Part shown: positions 49,901 to 61,892 of the stretch, piece by piece | Position numbering within the stretch: position 1 is the stretch's first letter | How the letters are laid out: every line of letters begins with the position of its first letter | DNA from: Bugula neritina | Lineage: Eukaryota > Bryozoa > Gymnolaemata > Cheilostomatida > Bugulidae | DNA: 64,000 nucleotides | Direction: 5' to 3' | NCBI GenBank assembly: GCA_964035545.1 | Contig: OZ037768.1 | Location: forward strand, 6,129,241 to 6,193,240 | Made by a program: the position numbers and the translations under genes | Notes under the pieces: model-generated | What the model was told of the DNA's origin: nothing | The model's input: the letters and a program-made list of their open reading frames with translations, nothing else | Databases searched by the model: none

Positions 49901-52900
49901 AAGATGAGCACCATTCATGGCTTGTGCGCCTTGACTAGCTGTAATGCTATTACGCCATATAGCCATTAATAATTTTATTTTTATGTTATATGCCTTTTTT
50001 CCTTTCACTACTGACCAAATTTAACCAAATAAACAAACAAAACTAAAAATGTCGTCACTTTTTTTTCAAAAGAATGTTGACAACGTATCCAATATGATTC
50101 GATACAAACCTGATTCAATGTTGACACATGTTCATCTTGGAGAGACGTAAGTTCTGCCTCCAGACGAGCAATCTGGGCTGCCATCTGAGCACACTCCAAA
50201 TGACTGGCGTGGTAAGATTTCTCCATCTTCTCAAACTCTGTTCGAAGTTCACTAACCTCAGACTCATAATGCTTCACCTGCAGCAGGATAATGCAAAATG
50301 CGTTCCCTGCAGTCCTTTTATTGTGTATATATATATTTAAATAAAGCCTTGCGTAGCACGTTCAGTAACATCTTTAAAAATTGGCAGAAAGAAAGTATAA
50401 AAAAATACTTCATATGCTCAATTAATAAATTCAACCATTTTTAAAAGATTTTAATGATAATTTTTAAAACTATTTACTAAACTTATAGTATAAATGTTTA
50501 TCACATGCTGTACAAGCAAGTACACACTCGAGGTAGCAAATCAACAACACACCAGCATAGCCCTTACCTTGTGAGAGAGAACTTTTGATTCATTTTCTTT
50601 GTCCTTGTGAGCAGAATCTAATACACTCAGCTGTTTATAGAGCAAACATAATTTCACAGTTAATTCACATCTACTACTACAAATACTAGCAATCTACCAA
50701 ACTCACAGCCACTCTCTTTATTCTTGGAAACACATCAATCCTATGACTAGCATTAGAAACATTCTGCCGAAAGATCTATGCAGCTTATTGAATTTATCAT
50801 TTAAACACTTCAGTCATATGAAATGCGTTTAAAATGCTAAATTTCAGCATTTATACAAAACTTATTGAAGCTGTCATTTATACCAATTACATATTAACAA
50901 CTGTATAATGATCATTTGTCTGAATAAGTAGAGAAAAGATGTTATATGTTATGAAGACTAAGTCACATGACTGAGAAGGTCAATAAACCAGATTCATCAA
51001 AATAGATTCAGCTTCTACAAAATATTAGCTTTTCCGGAAGTCACAAATATAACTACTGTACCTGGCTTTCTAATCGCTGCTTCTCACTCTCCAGTTTATT
51101 CATTTCTTCCCTGATCCCTTTCACTTGGACATCACGTCTAGATATTTCTATTTTTAGCAATTCAGTTCTATCATATAACTTCCTTTCAAGCTCATCACAC
51201 TTGGTGTTTACTTCACAAACCTGACAACCCAACAGATTTAAGTAGCCAATAATATTCAATAACACATAATAATATTTAATATTAATGGAAAGACAACTAG
51301 TTCTTGCAATCCTATTTCTACCAATATTTTGTAAGTTCTGAGAGCAACATAATTAAACCTTAAATGTAGTGATTATCTTATTATTTTTCTTATTTCATAC
51401 AATTGTTATTCAGAATATCGTTGCATTGTTATTCAAACAAATTTTTGCTTTTAAAAGTGAGGCTTTGCTTATTATTATCAAATCAACATAATATTATACA
51501 AACAAAGCTCTCTAGAATGCAGGTGTTCACATGTCACTACTACACCACACACTACCTGCTCTGTGTAGAGTTTAGCATCAGTTTCCAGAGTAGCTATTGT
51601 TTCCAATAGGTGAGTATTTTCATTCGTTTTCAATGAGAGTTCACCATGCAATGAAGTTATCTCCCTTTGCAGGTTAGCATTCCGCTGCTCTCTAGCCATA
51701 AGCTTTAAAATACATAACAAATATTTCCTATCACTATAAATGACTAATGGGAGTCCATTGCTACAGCTTACATTCTTGCAGCTATATAAGTATACTTGGG
51801 TAACATGCAGTATATATTTACTAGAAAAACTACGGCACAGGCAAAGCTTTAAAGGAGAGCAAGAATGGATCACAAGCTATTACATCTATAGTTAGCTACA
51901 TACACATAATGTTAATATTTGCTTTCTTACCTCTTGCTTCAAAGCATCTCTGCCAATCATTGCTGCTGACAATTCAGACTTTAACTTCATAACATTAACT
52001 TCGAGCTCAGTGATAGGACGAGAAGAGTCAGTGGGTGTGGTGGACTGAGAAGAGGGCGGGTTTAGCTGTGCAGGACACACAGTATACATACAAATACTGC
52101 TAGCAGCACATGTGCAATACCCAGTAGCAGGAACACAAGCATAGGGTCAGGCCAGCAACTAACCACTTTGTAGAAGTTATACTATAAATTGTTATGCTAT
52201 TTTATGCGTGCAGGTTAGAAATAATATCAATTGACTGAAAGACATGGTTAACTACCAAAAGATAGTTTCTAGTGTAAAAAAACACACTGAAACATGCGCA
52301 CACAGTTTCATTCGGATTGAGTTGTTTTGTGAAGAACCTACAAAAACCCACTTACTGTTGCCAATAGTTGATCATAATCAGCTCGAACAGCTCCTAGTTC
52401 AGCTTGTAACTGACCGATTGTTAAAGACTTTTGATTGATTTCCGCATTCAGCTCCTGTATTTTTGGACTTTGCCTTAAAATAGCAACAACCAACAACTTT
52501 TCAAGTTTCGAAAATGCAAACTAATAGAAAATAATGCTGACTATGAGAATATAACATTGTAAAGCGAGCGGTAAGTCTTAACTAAAATATGGAAGCAAAG
52601 TTACGACAAATATAGTCACTCACTTGAGTGGGGTACTTTCTCCAAACACTCGGTTAAAGTCAACTTTCCTAAGTTTAACAGCTTCCAGCTGCCAACGACC
52701 AGTCCTACGTGCGATGCTGATCACAGTGACTAATGAGTGTAGATCGTGCTCTAAGGCTGCTCTGTTGTCCTCAACCTCATTGTAACGGCGCTCCAGCCTC
52801 CGATAACGATCCTGGAGATCCTAGAAACACGTATTACGCTTTTTAAACCTATGTAAATTATGTGACAAATGTTGTAGAACACATGCAGTATGCATATTTT

Positions 52901-55240
52901 ACGAGCACAAAATATTTCTTATTGTAGCCCTAAAAAATTTTCAGTCAAGATTTCAATCGTGAAATTAAAAAATTTGAAAACTTTTTGTTTAAATTTTACT
53001 TGGAGCATTTGACCTAATTAATGAGCCATTACAGTTAACATGCCTGTCATTCCACCTCTAATGGCATGATTAGTTGGACTGGCAGATCAAGAAAACACAG
53101 TACCGATCTTTTCTCTTACTTTTAGTTGTGAACTTCAATAGTATTGTGAAATTATAAAACAGTTGAATACATCTACTTAGACTTTCCTATTTAAAATACA
53201 GGCTTAAAACCTGAAACTGACATGTAAGGGATATTTATATTAATCAAAACTCCAAAATCGAAGACAAAAAATATTTTAGGGAAAAATAGAGATAAACATG
53301 AATACCCCAATAATGTCCTCATGCTTCTTTTTAGCCGATACTGCAGATTGCAGTTCTACTTCATAACCTTTAGCTTTCTGATTGCATTCCTATTATACAA
53401 AATATTCAGATAGCTAAAGGCAAAATAATTAAATATCAAAGTAAACATACCGCTCCCCTCTGGGTCATTAAAAGAAAATTTAAAAACAACATTATCTGCA
53501 GTGAATATAGCATCACTAAAATAGACAAAAACATTATATTGATACGAATGTTATTTTGCAGTAAGTTCATGTTGAACAATATATTTATAATTTACAATTT
53601 AAAAATAATATTTTACGAAGTCATTTTGGATTGCTGCTTACCTTGGCAGTGAATACAGCTTTATTTAATTTTGCTTCCAAACTATTTACTCGGTCATTAG
53701 CTTCAGATTCCAGTTGTTCAACAGTCTGCACCAGCACTTCATTTTGTTCTCCCAGGTCTTTCACATAACTTTCATAAACCCTAACTTGAGCCTAGATAGC
53801 AAATTGTGATTCATGATTAAATTAAAAAAGCAATAAGACATACTAACTTTGCTATTATTTTAGATATATAAAAAAAGGCAAAATCACGTATATCTAAAAT
53901 ATAGTAGAGAAAGTATACACAAGAAAGTACTCTAAAACCAAACTAACACATTCAAAACAAAAAGATGTTGACACCAAAAAGTTAAAGAGCAAAAAGTGCC
54001 AATATATACACAGTTTAGTTGTTTTGGCAAGTGATTCACATTCATATAATAGAGTAGTTAGCACCCAGCTTTCTTTACTGCTTCACACCCTTTTGTTTAC
54101 CACTGAAAGTGTATGATCTATATCTCTTTCAAATTTAGCATCAAAAGAAATATTTAAAGCAATGAACTCCATTTTAAATATATTACTGATTGTAATACTA
54201 CCCTTGGTTAAACAACCTACTAACTAATTAAATGTAAATTACCAAAAAAATAAGCTGAAAAACACAAAATAATAATTATACTTTGGGACCAAAGAATTAA
54301 TGTATTTTGAAAGTTGAAGTACATTCAAACGCTTTATGAGCACATGAACAATCAATAAAGCCATAAGCACCAACATAACTTGCAAGAGTTTTGTTGTTGT
54401 ATACAATCTGTTTGCTATTGAACATATTAATTTAGTATTAAATAAAAAAAATCCTTGATATTTGGTGCTGAGGCTAAAACAAAGATTTTAAACCTCTGAA
54501 TAACTACTAACATTAATTTCAAAATTTTAATTTTCAATACTTTAGCAAATAAGCTACATGAAAGATTGCAATCAATCTGTACAAAAAGATATGGCTTCAA
54601 GTACATAAAATTATTTGACTGCAACCCACAGCTAGAAGCATAAAATTAACGGTAACATGACTTACTCACCTATTTTATTTGATTCTATTCAAGGGAGAAT
54701 CTATTTACTGTTCTAATATAAATACTTCTATTACTATTAGTACTTTGAATACAAAATTGGTATTACTACTACTAGAATGTTCCCAGTCAAGCATTCTATA
54801 TCTAATACAGTTACTAATGTACTAATATATTTAGATTTTAGACAATCACAATAGACACAGAACTACTACTAGTACTAATAGTAGCACTACTACTAGTGTT
54901 ACTAGTAGTAAAAGTAGTAGTAGTAGTAGTAGTACTAATGCTACTACTACTAGTAGTACTAGTGCTACTACTACTAGTAGTATTAGTACTAACTCTCTAA
55001 CTTCTAAGTCTAATTACTTTCCCTACTGGATGATAGAAAGCATTAAAACATATTGAAATATTTAAACCTACGGCTTACCTCATAATTCTGAATAATTTCT
55101 GTTGAATATGGGTTATCGTCGTGTTCTATGGTATTATCCGCCTTTATTTTGGCTTTCAACTTGCCAAGCCTGCCTTCGTAGAGATTTTTAAACTCTCCTA
55201 GCAAGCCTTGCATGCGATGGCTTGGCGGCTTGTGAGCCAT
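34988..55240 (-). CDS. giant coiled-coil protein, 39 exons, about 2,210 aa
   Basis: Orthologue not recognised; rootletin or golgin-type names would be guesses. Exons (5' to 3'): 55079-55240, 53642-53791, 53306-53389, 52624-52820, 52356-52473, 51931-52065, 51556-51702, 51062-51220, 50568-50630, 50110-50277, 49546-49767, 49120-49230, 48690-48968, 48179-48337, 47574-47741, 46971-47117, 46555-46638, 45986-46249, 45378-45543(?), 44661-44849, 44474-44536, 43747-43989, 43337-43462, 42912-43016, 42542-42772, 41852-41935, 41172-41339, 40628-40954, 39939-40219, 39363-39501, 38918-39085, 38211-38630, 37581-37760, 36918-37162, 36617-36785, 36178-36248, 35979-36081, 35668-35808, 34988-35188. Start MAHKPPSHRMQGLLGEF; a non-coiled RRTGRWQLEAVKLRKVDF segment near residue 145; then heptad-rich Glu/Gln/Lys/Leu sequence; a Ser/Pro linker early and in the last exon; C-terminus SYWIQRVGELSMQLQQSSEY... 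No membrane segment. The long rod suggests a cytoskeletal, centrosomal or tethering role (inference). Confidence 0.9.
37448..37507. repeat. about 60-nt imperfect hairpin in an intron
   Basis: The CCTGTCAGT/ACTGACAGG core (9-bp perfect arms, 9-nt spacer) is extended outward by ATCACTC and GAGTGAT with small bulges. It is either a foldback/MITE remnant or a miRNA-precursor-like hairpin; nothing here separates the two. Confidence 0.6.
37841..38030 (-). mobile_element. tRNA-derived SINE (copy 3 of 4, most complete)
   Basis: On the minus strand: A box in GTGGTCTAGAGGTTAGAGCG, B box GGTTCGATTCC, then AAGGTCATTGGTGATGCTAG, CAGTTATAATTACTTTTTTGCC, TTAGCCTGCTTTAAAAGCCC and GTTTCTCGCAGGGATGG. It is inserted in an intron of the coiled-coil gene. 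The tRNA-like head lacks a matched acceptor stem, so it is a SINE and not a tRNA gene. Confidence 0.8.
41434..41611 (-). mobile_element. tRNA-derived SINE (copy 4 of 4)
   Basis: On the minus strand: A box TTGCCTAGTGGTTAGAGCAA, a damaged B box (CGGCTCAAATC), then GACCATTGATGGTATCAATA, ATCTGATCACAATCACTCCT, TTTAGCCTGCTTAAAAAGCC and GGGTTCTCACAGGGGTGG. It lies in an intron of the coiled-coil gene. Confidence 0.75.
54860..54995. repeat. ACT/AGT triplet repeat, self-complementary
   Basis: Alternating CTACTACTA and TAGTAGTAG blocks in the first intron of the coiled-coil gene. Because both triplet strands occur in turn, the tract can fold into hairpins. Confidence 0.9.
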
Positions 55241-55512
55241 GTTTATTTTAGTCTGTTATTGCAAGACATATCAAATTGTTTATATGTCATATACCAAAAA
55301 GAATTTCCATAACAAGTGCTATTAAAATCGCTGCATATTAGTTTTTCATTATGAAACTAGTATGGAGGAAGCCAAGCAATCAAGTTGTTGTCAGGTTAAA
55401 TTATCCGCTGTTATGACGCTTCTCGCGTAGCATCCAATAGTGCGAGAAATATACGTCATTTGTTGCCCAAGTGTCATAGCGGTAAGTGGCTAACAGTACT
55501 ATCAATAGTATC
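55241..55512. promoter_or_regulatory. bidirectional promoter between the coiled-coil gene and DNAJC7
   Basis: Only 272 nt separate the two start codons, which point away from each other. Seen here: TCTCGCG (55421-55427) and GCGAGAAA (55442-55449), CCAAT (55434-55438), TGACG (about 55414) and a CRE-like TACGTCA (55452-55458). No TATA box at a usable distance. These motifs are known from TATA-less housekeeping and divergent promoters; use here is inferred. Confidence 0.65.
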
Positions 55513-58500
55513 ATGGATTCTGAAGCTGTACCTATGGATACTGATGTTTCCTCCTCGGAGGTAGAATTAAACAAAGAGTAAGTAAAGCAATTCTTAATAA
55601 GACTCTGTAAAACTGGTTTCAGTAAAAACTTTCTGTATGTGAAAAACCACGCATTTTCATTTAGTTAGACATTGTATATTTATTACCAACGTAGTGCGGA
55701 GACTGGTCATAGAAAGTGCTAGAATTTTCACGTTTCCGGCTTTTAAACAATTGCTAATTCGACGTATATTGTATGATGCCAGTATAGATATCAACTGGTG
55801 AACTTTGATTTAAAAGTGTTGCCAGCCTGTTTGGTGGTACTTCTAGTTGTAATTATATTAAATGGTCTATTTCAAAGACTGATAGTGATAAAGTAAATCT
55901 CAAATGAAAATGTTAAAATTGAATTTTATATCAATTTAAATCTTAAGTTTAATTTAACATTACTCATTACTCATTAGCCTTGGGCTTAGCATTATCATTA
56001 TGGTTATGATTATGAATATCAATATCATTACTTTTACTTTAAGTTTAGAGGTAAAAATTTAATATAAATAAATAATTATACTTGCAGTTACAGTGATACT
56101 GATACTGATAGTGATACTTATGCTGACTAAATCTAAGAATAATAATTTATAAATGTTCAGTAATATTAATAAATTTGATAATTTAAGACATAACAACTGT
56201 AGCAGTTAACAAACTAAGACTCCATTTGCCATTTGTTAGCATTAGCTGTTACTGTTAGTCTGCTACAGTTGATGTTGTTACAGTTATGTCTTCAATTATT
56301 AAATTTTAATACCAAATGTTTATGATTGTGGTTAAATTTAACATTATCACTGTAAGTATAATTATATTGATTATTTTTAGCAAATTTGAATCCTGTACGA
56401 TTGATTGAGTATGAAATGTGAATGGGTGTATCATTATGATTATGGCTGGCTATGTTAAGCTCATTAATAAAAAATATGTAGCTTAAAAGTGGAATTCATG
56501 TCTCAATATTTATGTTAATATTACCTGTTGTGAAGGAAAACTAACCCGATGCCATATATATTTGTGATTAAATTCTCTTGATACTAAAATTTCAGAAGTT
56601 TGATCATATTCAAGTAATTGCATATATGCTACTTGTGTTTGCCCCAATTCATATTGGTAATCTTTATAAAGTTGCTGTAATTTGATCATTTAGGTGCAGT
56701 AACTGAAAATTTCAAAAACCCCAGTTTTTTTTTAATTATCTAGATGAATTTTATATGGTTTATAGGTAAAAAATATCATGAGTGAACAATTACTAAATAA
56801 GCTACTTATTAAAATTCTTGTGTTCCATTCAATTGGAGTTACCCTTTCACTAATAAAATATGTTCAGTATTATAGCAGATGAACATCAAAACTCCTAGCC
56901 AATCCAATGTGTCGGTTTATAAGCAGCAGTTAGATGCCATCTCTTAGTTAGTGATGACTAATATTCATTAGTTGCTGTACTTGTAAACAGGGTAGCTGGT
57001 AATGGCATGTAATGTAGTGGATCTGTGTCATAAGTTCAATAGGTAGGTTGTCAGTGGTCAATTACTTTTAGGGGTGAATTTTGAAATATTACTAGCTTAA
57101 CAATTGATGATCATCAATAGAATAGGTTGCTTAAATTTAATGATTTAATATAATATTTTAATTGGGAAAGGGTTCCCCCCTCGCATCAAAATTTCTTGTT
57201 TTTACATTTTCTCAAGTGAACTAGAGTTTAAAATTAAATATAAGATAAATATTTTTAAATTATATCGTATTTTGTAGACTGAATGCTGAAGATTTAAAAA
57301 ACAGTGGAAATGAGTTGTACAAACAGAAGAAATATATGGAGGCTTTGGAGCTGTACTCAGAGGCAATTAGATTGCTGCCTTCGTGTGCTGCCTACTACGG
57401 CAACCGAAGTGCTACCTACATGATGCTCCAGAAGTACTCAGATGCACTGGCTGATGCCCAGCAATCAACTTCTATTGATAAAGAGTTCACTAAAGTAAGA
57501 ATGTGTAAAATCCCTATACATGAATATCAAATGAATGTGTATCTTGGCATTGTAACGGCCAACAACCCAATGCCTTTATTATGCAATTGTGTTTATCTTT
57601 CTAGGGATATCACAGAGAAGGTAAATGCCTTCTGGCTCTGGGTAAGCCATTAGCTGCCATCCAGTGCTTTGAAAAGTCACTAGTGATACAACCAGAAAAC
57701 AAAACCTTCATATCTGATGTAAGCTTTATTTTATTTCCTGTTTGTAACAATGCCACACCATGATGTAAGCAAATTCTTTCATAGCTTAGTTAGACCCAAC
57801 AAAGGTTACACCAGCTGTTAATTAGATGGTGCAGAAACACAGAATGTTCTGGAAGAAAGTTTCATTTGTTCAGCTGATAGTAACCTCTTTAAATTTTGGT
57901 ATTGAGATATGCTAGAGTTTTTTATATAAGGCAATCTTACTAATACCTATTCATTTTATCGAAAGTATATATATCGGCTTCTGTTCAGTATTAATTTTTG
58001 TTTGTAGAAGCTGCTAGCAGAAAAAGTAAAAAAGTCTGAAGACGAAGCTAATCGGCATCACTCAGCAGGGGATTTCCGGAGGGTAATTTCCATTCACTAT
58101 TTGATTGTTACATAAGGATGTTTTGTGTCATACACTGAAGCTCACACATGTATGTTATTGCATAATCTGGATACTACTGTGTAACATTATTCTGGTATAC
58201 TATTTTTCAGGCACTATATTGTATAAAACAGTGTCTAAAAGATGCACCAAATGCTGCCAACTACAAATTATTTAAAGCGGAATGCTTAGCTTATACCTCA
58301 CAGTACGAAGAAGCCTTAGAAATCTCCAAGTAGGTTCCAGTCTACATTATAACTTTATTGTACAACTATATAACATATAGTAAAGGTTTGGGTGCTGGGC
58401 GCGCATTGTTGTTAATTTTTTACAGCTTGGTTGGGGTCACTACTATTGTCATCTCTTCTTTTTCTAGTTCAGTGTTGGCATTTGATAAAAGAAATGCAGA

Positions 58501-61179
58501 CGCCATATTTGTGCGTGCCCTCTGCTTGTATTATGAAGACAATATTGATAAAGCTCAACAGCATTTCAAGCATGTCCTTAAAATGAACCCAGACCATGAG
58601 AAAGCCAGAGAAACTTTCAAGGTTAGTTCTTGATGGTCAAGTTATTCACTGCACTACCTACAGTTGGTCTAATATTAGAAGACTGAATAAACTATTACCC
58701 TCCATGATCATTTCGTGGTGAATTTCTTTCCATGTATTAGTGGTCAATCAGAGTTTCATTAAAATCTGTAACTTGGTTTCCGCAAATTTTATAGCATTGT
58801 TTGAGTTATGTCACCTCAGAAGCTGAAGGTGTGTGGTAACTAGTTAGTACACCATGTGTTCATCTCTGCTAATAATAGCCTGCCATGTGTAATAATAGCC
58901 TGTTGTTTGTTAATGATAACCTGTGTTCTATTTTTACAGAAGTCAAAATGTCTAATACAGAAGAAAGAAGAGGGTAATACTGCTTTCAAAGCTGGCGAGT
59001 TCCAGCATGCTCATAGGTTATACTCTGAGGCTTTGTCCATAGATCCTCTCAACAAACTCACAAATGCAAAGTTATACAACAACAGAGCTACAGTCAACAC
59101 AAAGGTAAGCTGTCCCTCCCCCCTCCCCCCTGCCTACATAATTATACCCTTGCATATGTTATATAAGATGTGGAGTTTCAATGTTTTGAAAGTATAATGC
59201 TATAAGGAATGAGATTAGCAAAGGTCAAATTCCAGTTCTGTTGTTAATTCTACATCCACTGTTGTTTTGTTGTCTTGTATTTCACTTTACTGGGTCAGTG
59301 TAGAATTTCAAAAGCCATGAGCAGTGTTGAACCAAACCTTTTGAAGTAGCAATATTTTCTTTTCATTTTAGCTTGGGAATTTAGAAGCTACTGTAGAAGA
59401 TTGCAATAGTGCAATAGCTCTAGATGAAAAATATGTCAAGGCATTTGCTAGACGGGCTTCTGCGTAAGTATTAATCTTTGCATCTTTGTTGTGAAATAAT
59501 GTCAGTAATTTGGCCATAATTGAACTCTAGTAGCCATATAACCATGATGACCAGCTGATATACAAGTATTTGTGCTATCACTGCTTATACTCTTTAGTTA
59601 TGTAATCAATAGTGAGAATGCATACATGATAGGGCAATGATGGGGTTATAGGGTCAAATTTGCTTTTGATGAAGCTTGATGCCCTGCAAGGCAGTGCCTG
59701 TTAGCATGGGAAAGGAAAGAATTTCTTATATTATAAAGCTCATTTCTATTCCTAATGTTGCTACTACTATTTTAGATATACAAGCCTTGAGAAATATGAA
59801 GAAGCACTGCGAGATTATGAAGCTGTCCTGAAGCTAGACCCAACTCCACGTAAGTGAACCCAGCTAGTTACTGCTCAGTAAATCAATCAGTAATTTAATG
59901 TGATTTGCTAGAAATAAACTATTTAGAAAAACTGGAATTTGGAGAACCCTGTCTTATTGTCACTTTGTTATTAAATTAAGTTGCTTTAGTGTTCCTAGGA
60001 GAACTTTTCTATTTCCAATCAGCCAGTTCCAGCTGGGAATTAATATGTCTAATAATCTCTGGATACTTTTTTAGAGAACAAGCAAGCTGTCAGTACAGCT
60101 AAGTTGGAGTTAAAGAAAAGTCAACGAAAAGACTACTACAAGATCTTGGGTGTTGATAAACATGTTAGTGATGATCAGCTGAAAAAAGCATACAGGAAAC
60201 GAGCAATGATACATCATCCTGGTGAGTAGACGGTCAGTGTAGCTGCTGATACTCTACACTGCCTCTTATTCAGTTATACCTGGGACTCTTATCTCTGCAT
60301 AGACGTTGGCACACTCACCTGTTGCAGGTTGAATGCAATGACTCAGCATTTTATCTCCTGATCGTGAGCAGTAGAAGCAGTGTTCTACACAAACTCCTTA
60401 CAATTATATAAGTATGGATATCACTTACATGGCTTGCTCCATTTTCAGACCGTCACAGTAATGATACTCCAGAGAAGCAGAAGGAAGAAGAGCGAGTATT
60501 CAAAGACGTGGGTGAAGCATACGCGGTGCTTAGTGACCCTAAAAAGAGAGCTCGTTACGATACTGGTGCTGATCTGGAAGAAGGAGGTTTAGGCAGTGGT
60601 TTTGGTGGTACGTGGAATTTATCTTTTCAACTCTTCTAACACATGCTGTATTTTTTGCCATTCCTGTGTGTTGGGCAATTTCTTCAGCATTTTTACTACT
60701 TCCTTTTTTTTGTGTCGGGTATTAAGTGTATTCAAAGTTACCTGCTTGGTATAGTGCATCATACTGCTTAGTCTATTTATTTCTAAGATGTTTTGTTATT
60801 CTACTTCATGCTTGAAAATCGAGTTTAAATTCCAGATGAAACATATAAGCATACATGCAACAATAGATGCTTTTAAATGCAGCTATTGACAATTGATTTT
60901 TATATTCTTTTTTGTTCAATTATATTTTGATATTAGTTTTAGTCCTTGTGGGTAAAAGTAAAGGAAAATTTATACTTAAACTGTAAAATGATAGATTCTA
61001 TTTCAGCATTGTTGTCTGTTGCAGATATGGATGCAAATAACATATTTCAAATGTTTTTTGGGGGCGGAGCTCCTGGCGGTGCAGACTTTGGTTTTGGAGG
61101 TGGTTTTGATGATTGTGGTGGAAGGACGCACTTTCAGCAAAGGCCACACCAAAGGGGAGGCTTCCACTTTCAATTCTAA
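55513..61179 (+). CDS. DNAJC7: DNAJC7 / TPR2 co-chaperone (complete)
   Basis: Cytosolic HSP70/HSP90 co-chaperone with tetratricopeptide repeats and a J domain. Exons: 55513-55577, 57278-57494, 57605-57718, 58008-58082, 58211-58329, 58468-58621, 58940-59104, 59372-59463, 59776-59849, 60075-60221, 60449-60607, 61025-61179 (TAA). They sum to 1536 nt, 511 aa, against 494 in human (as remembered). TPR pairs run from about residue 25 to 355 (for example [20 protein letters not shown] and [20 protein letters not shown]). The J domain starts near 376 with [11 protein letters not shown]; the HPD motif is residues 406-408, split by an intron. The C-terminus is Gly/Phe-rich, ending GGFHFQF. TPRs bind the HSP70/HSP90 tails and the J domain stimulates HSP70 ATPase. 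All phases join; it shares a divergent promoter with the coiled-coil gene and converges on CEP76. Confidence 0.95.
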
Positions 61180-61892
61180 GTTTTTCAACGTCACTGCTGG
61201 TCTTTTATTATAATTTCTGGCGATATTGCTAATTAGGAAATTGTGACAATTTATAAAGATTAGAAAGTGTGCCAAAGGGAATTATTAAATCATTTCTACA
61301 GCTTTTCTGAACATTTCCATTTAGACGTATTCTCCTGACTGGACCATGCATGATGACATGACAAGCTCCTTGTTACATTAAATACTTGTAGCACCATCGT
61401 ATTTGTCGTATACATATTATCAGTTTTTTGGCTAAGTAAAACCGATTCTACCAGCCTCTCAGTTTGCTACAAATCAACACTATTTTTCTAGCGCATATTA
61501 TCACCTTTTCGTTTATTCATAATTATCCAAAATATGATTTATTAAATATATTCTTATGTCTGTATACACAGGAGTCTGCTGTGAAAACCTGATATTTGTG
61601 TCTGTTTTTGGCTAGAAATACTACTGGTCTGTGGACACAACATTTTATTACCATTTTTATGAATAAGCAATACTTGTTAATATAAAAACAACCTTAAAAA
61701 TGTCTTTCCAAATTTCTAATTCAACTGCTACTCTCACAGCATATAAGGTACATAGCAATAACTAATTAGATGCATGAGGAGAAAAAAAATAAAAATACAT
61801 ACATGTGATGGATTATCATGAAACATAGGATATGTCCAACTGCATTGTAAAAATATGTACATGTTGGGATTTGTGACCGAGTGTTAATTACG
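61180..61892. other. convergent spacer between DNAJC7 and CEP76
   Basis: The 713 nt hold the 3' flanks of both genes. AATAAA reads on the minus strand at about 61646-61651 (plus TTTATT), a plausible CEP76 poly(A) signal about 245 nt past its stop. No exon seen. Confidence 0.65.
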
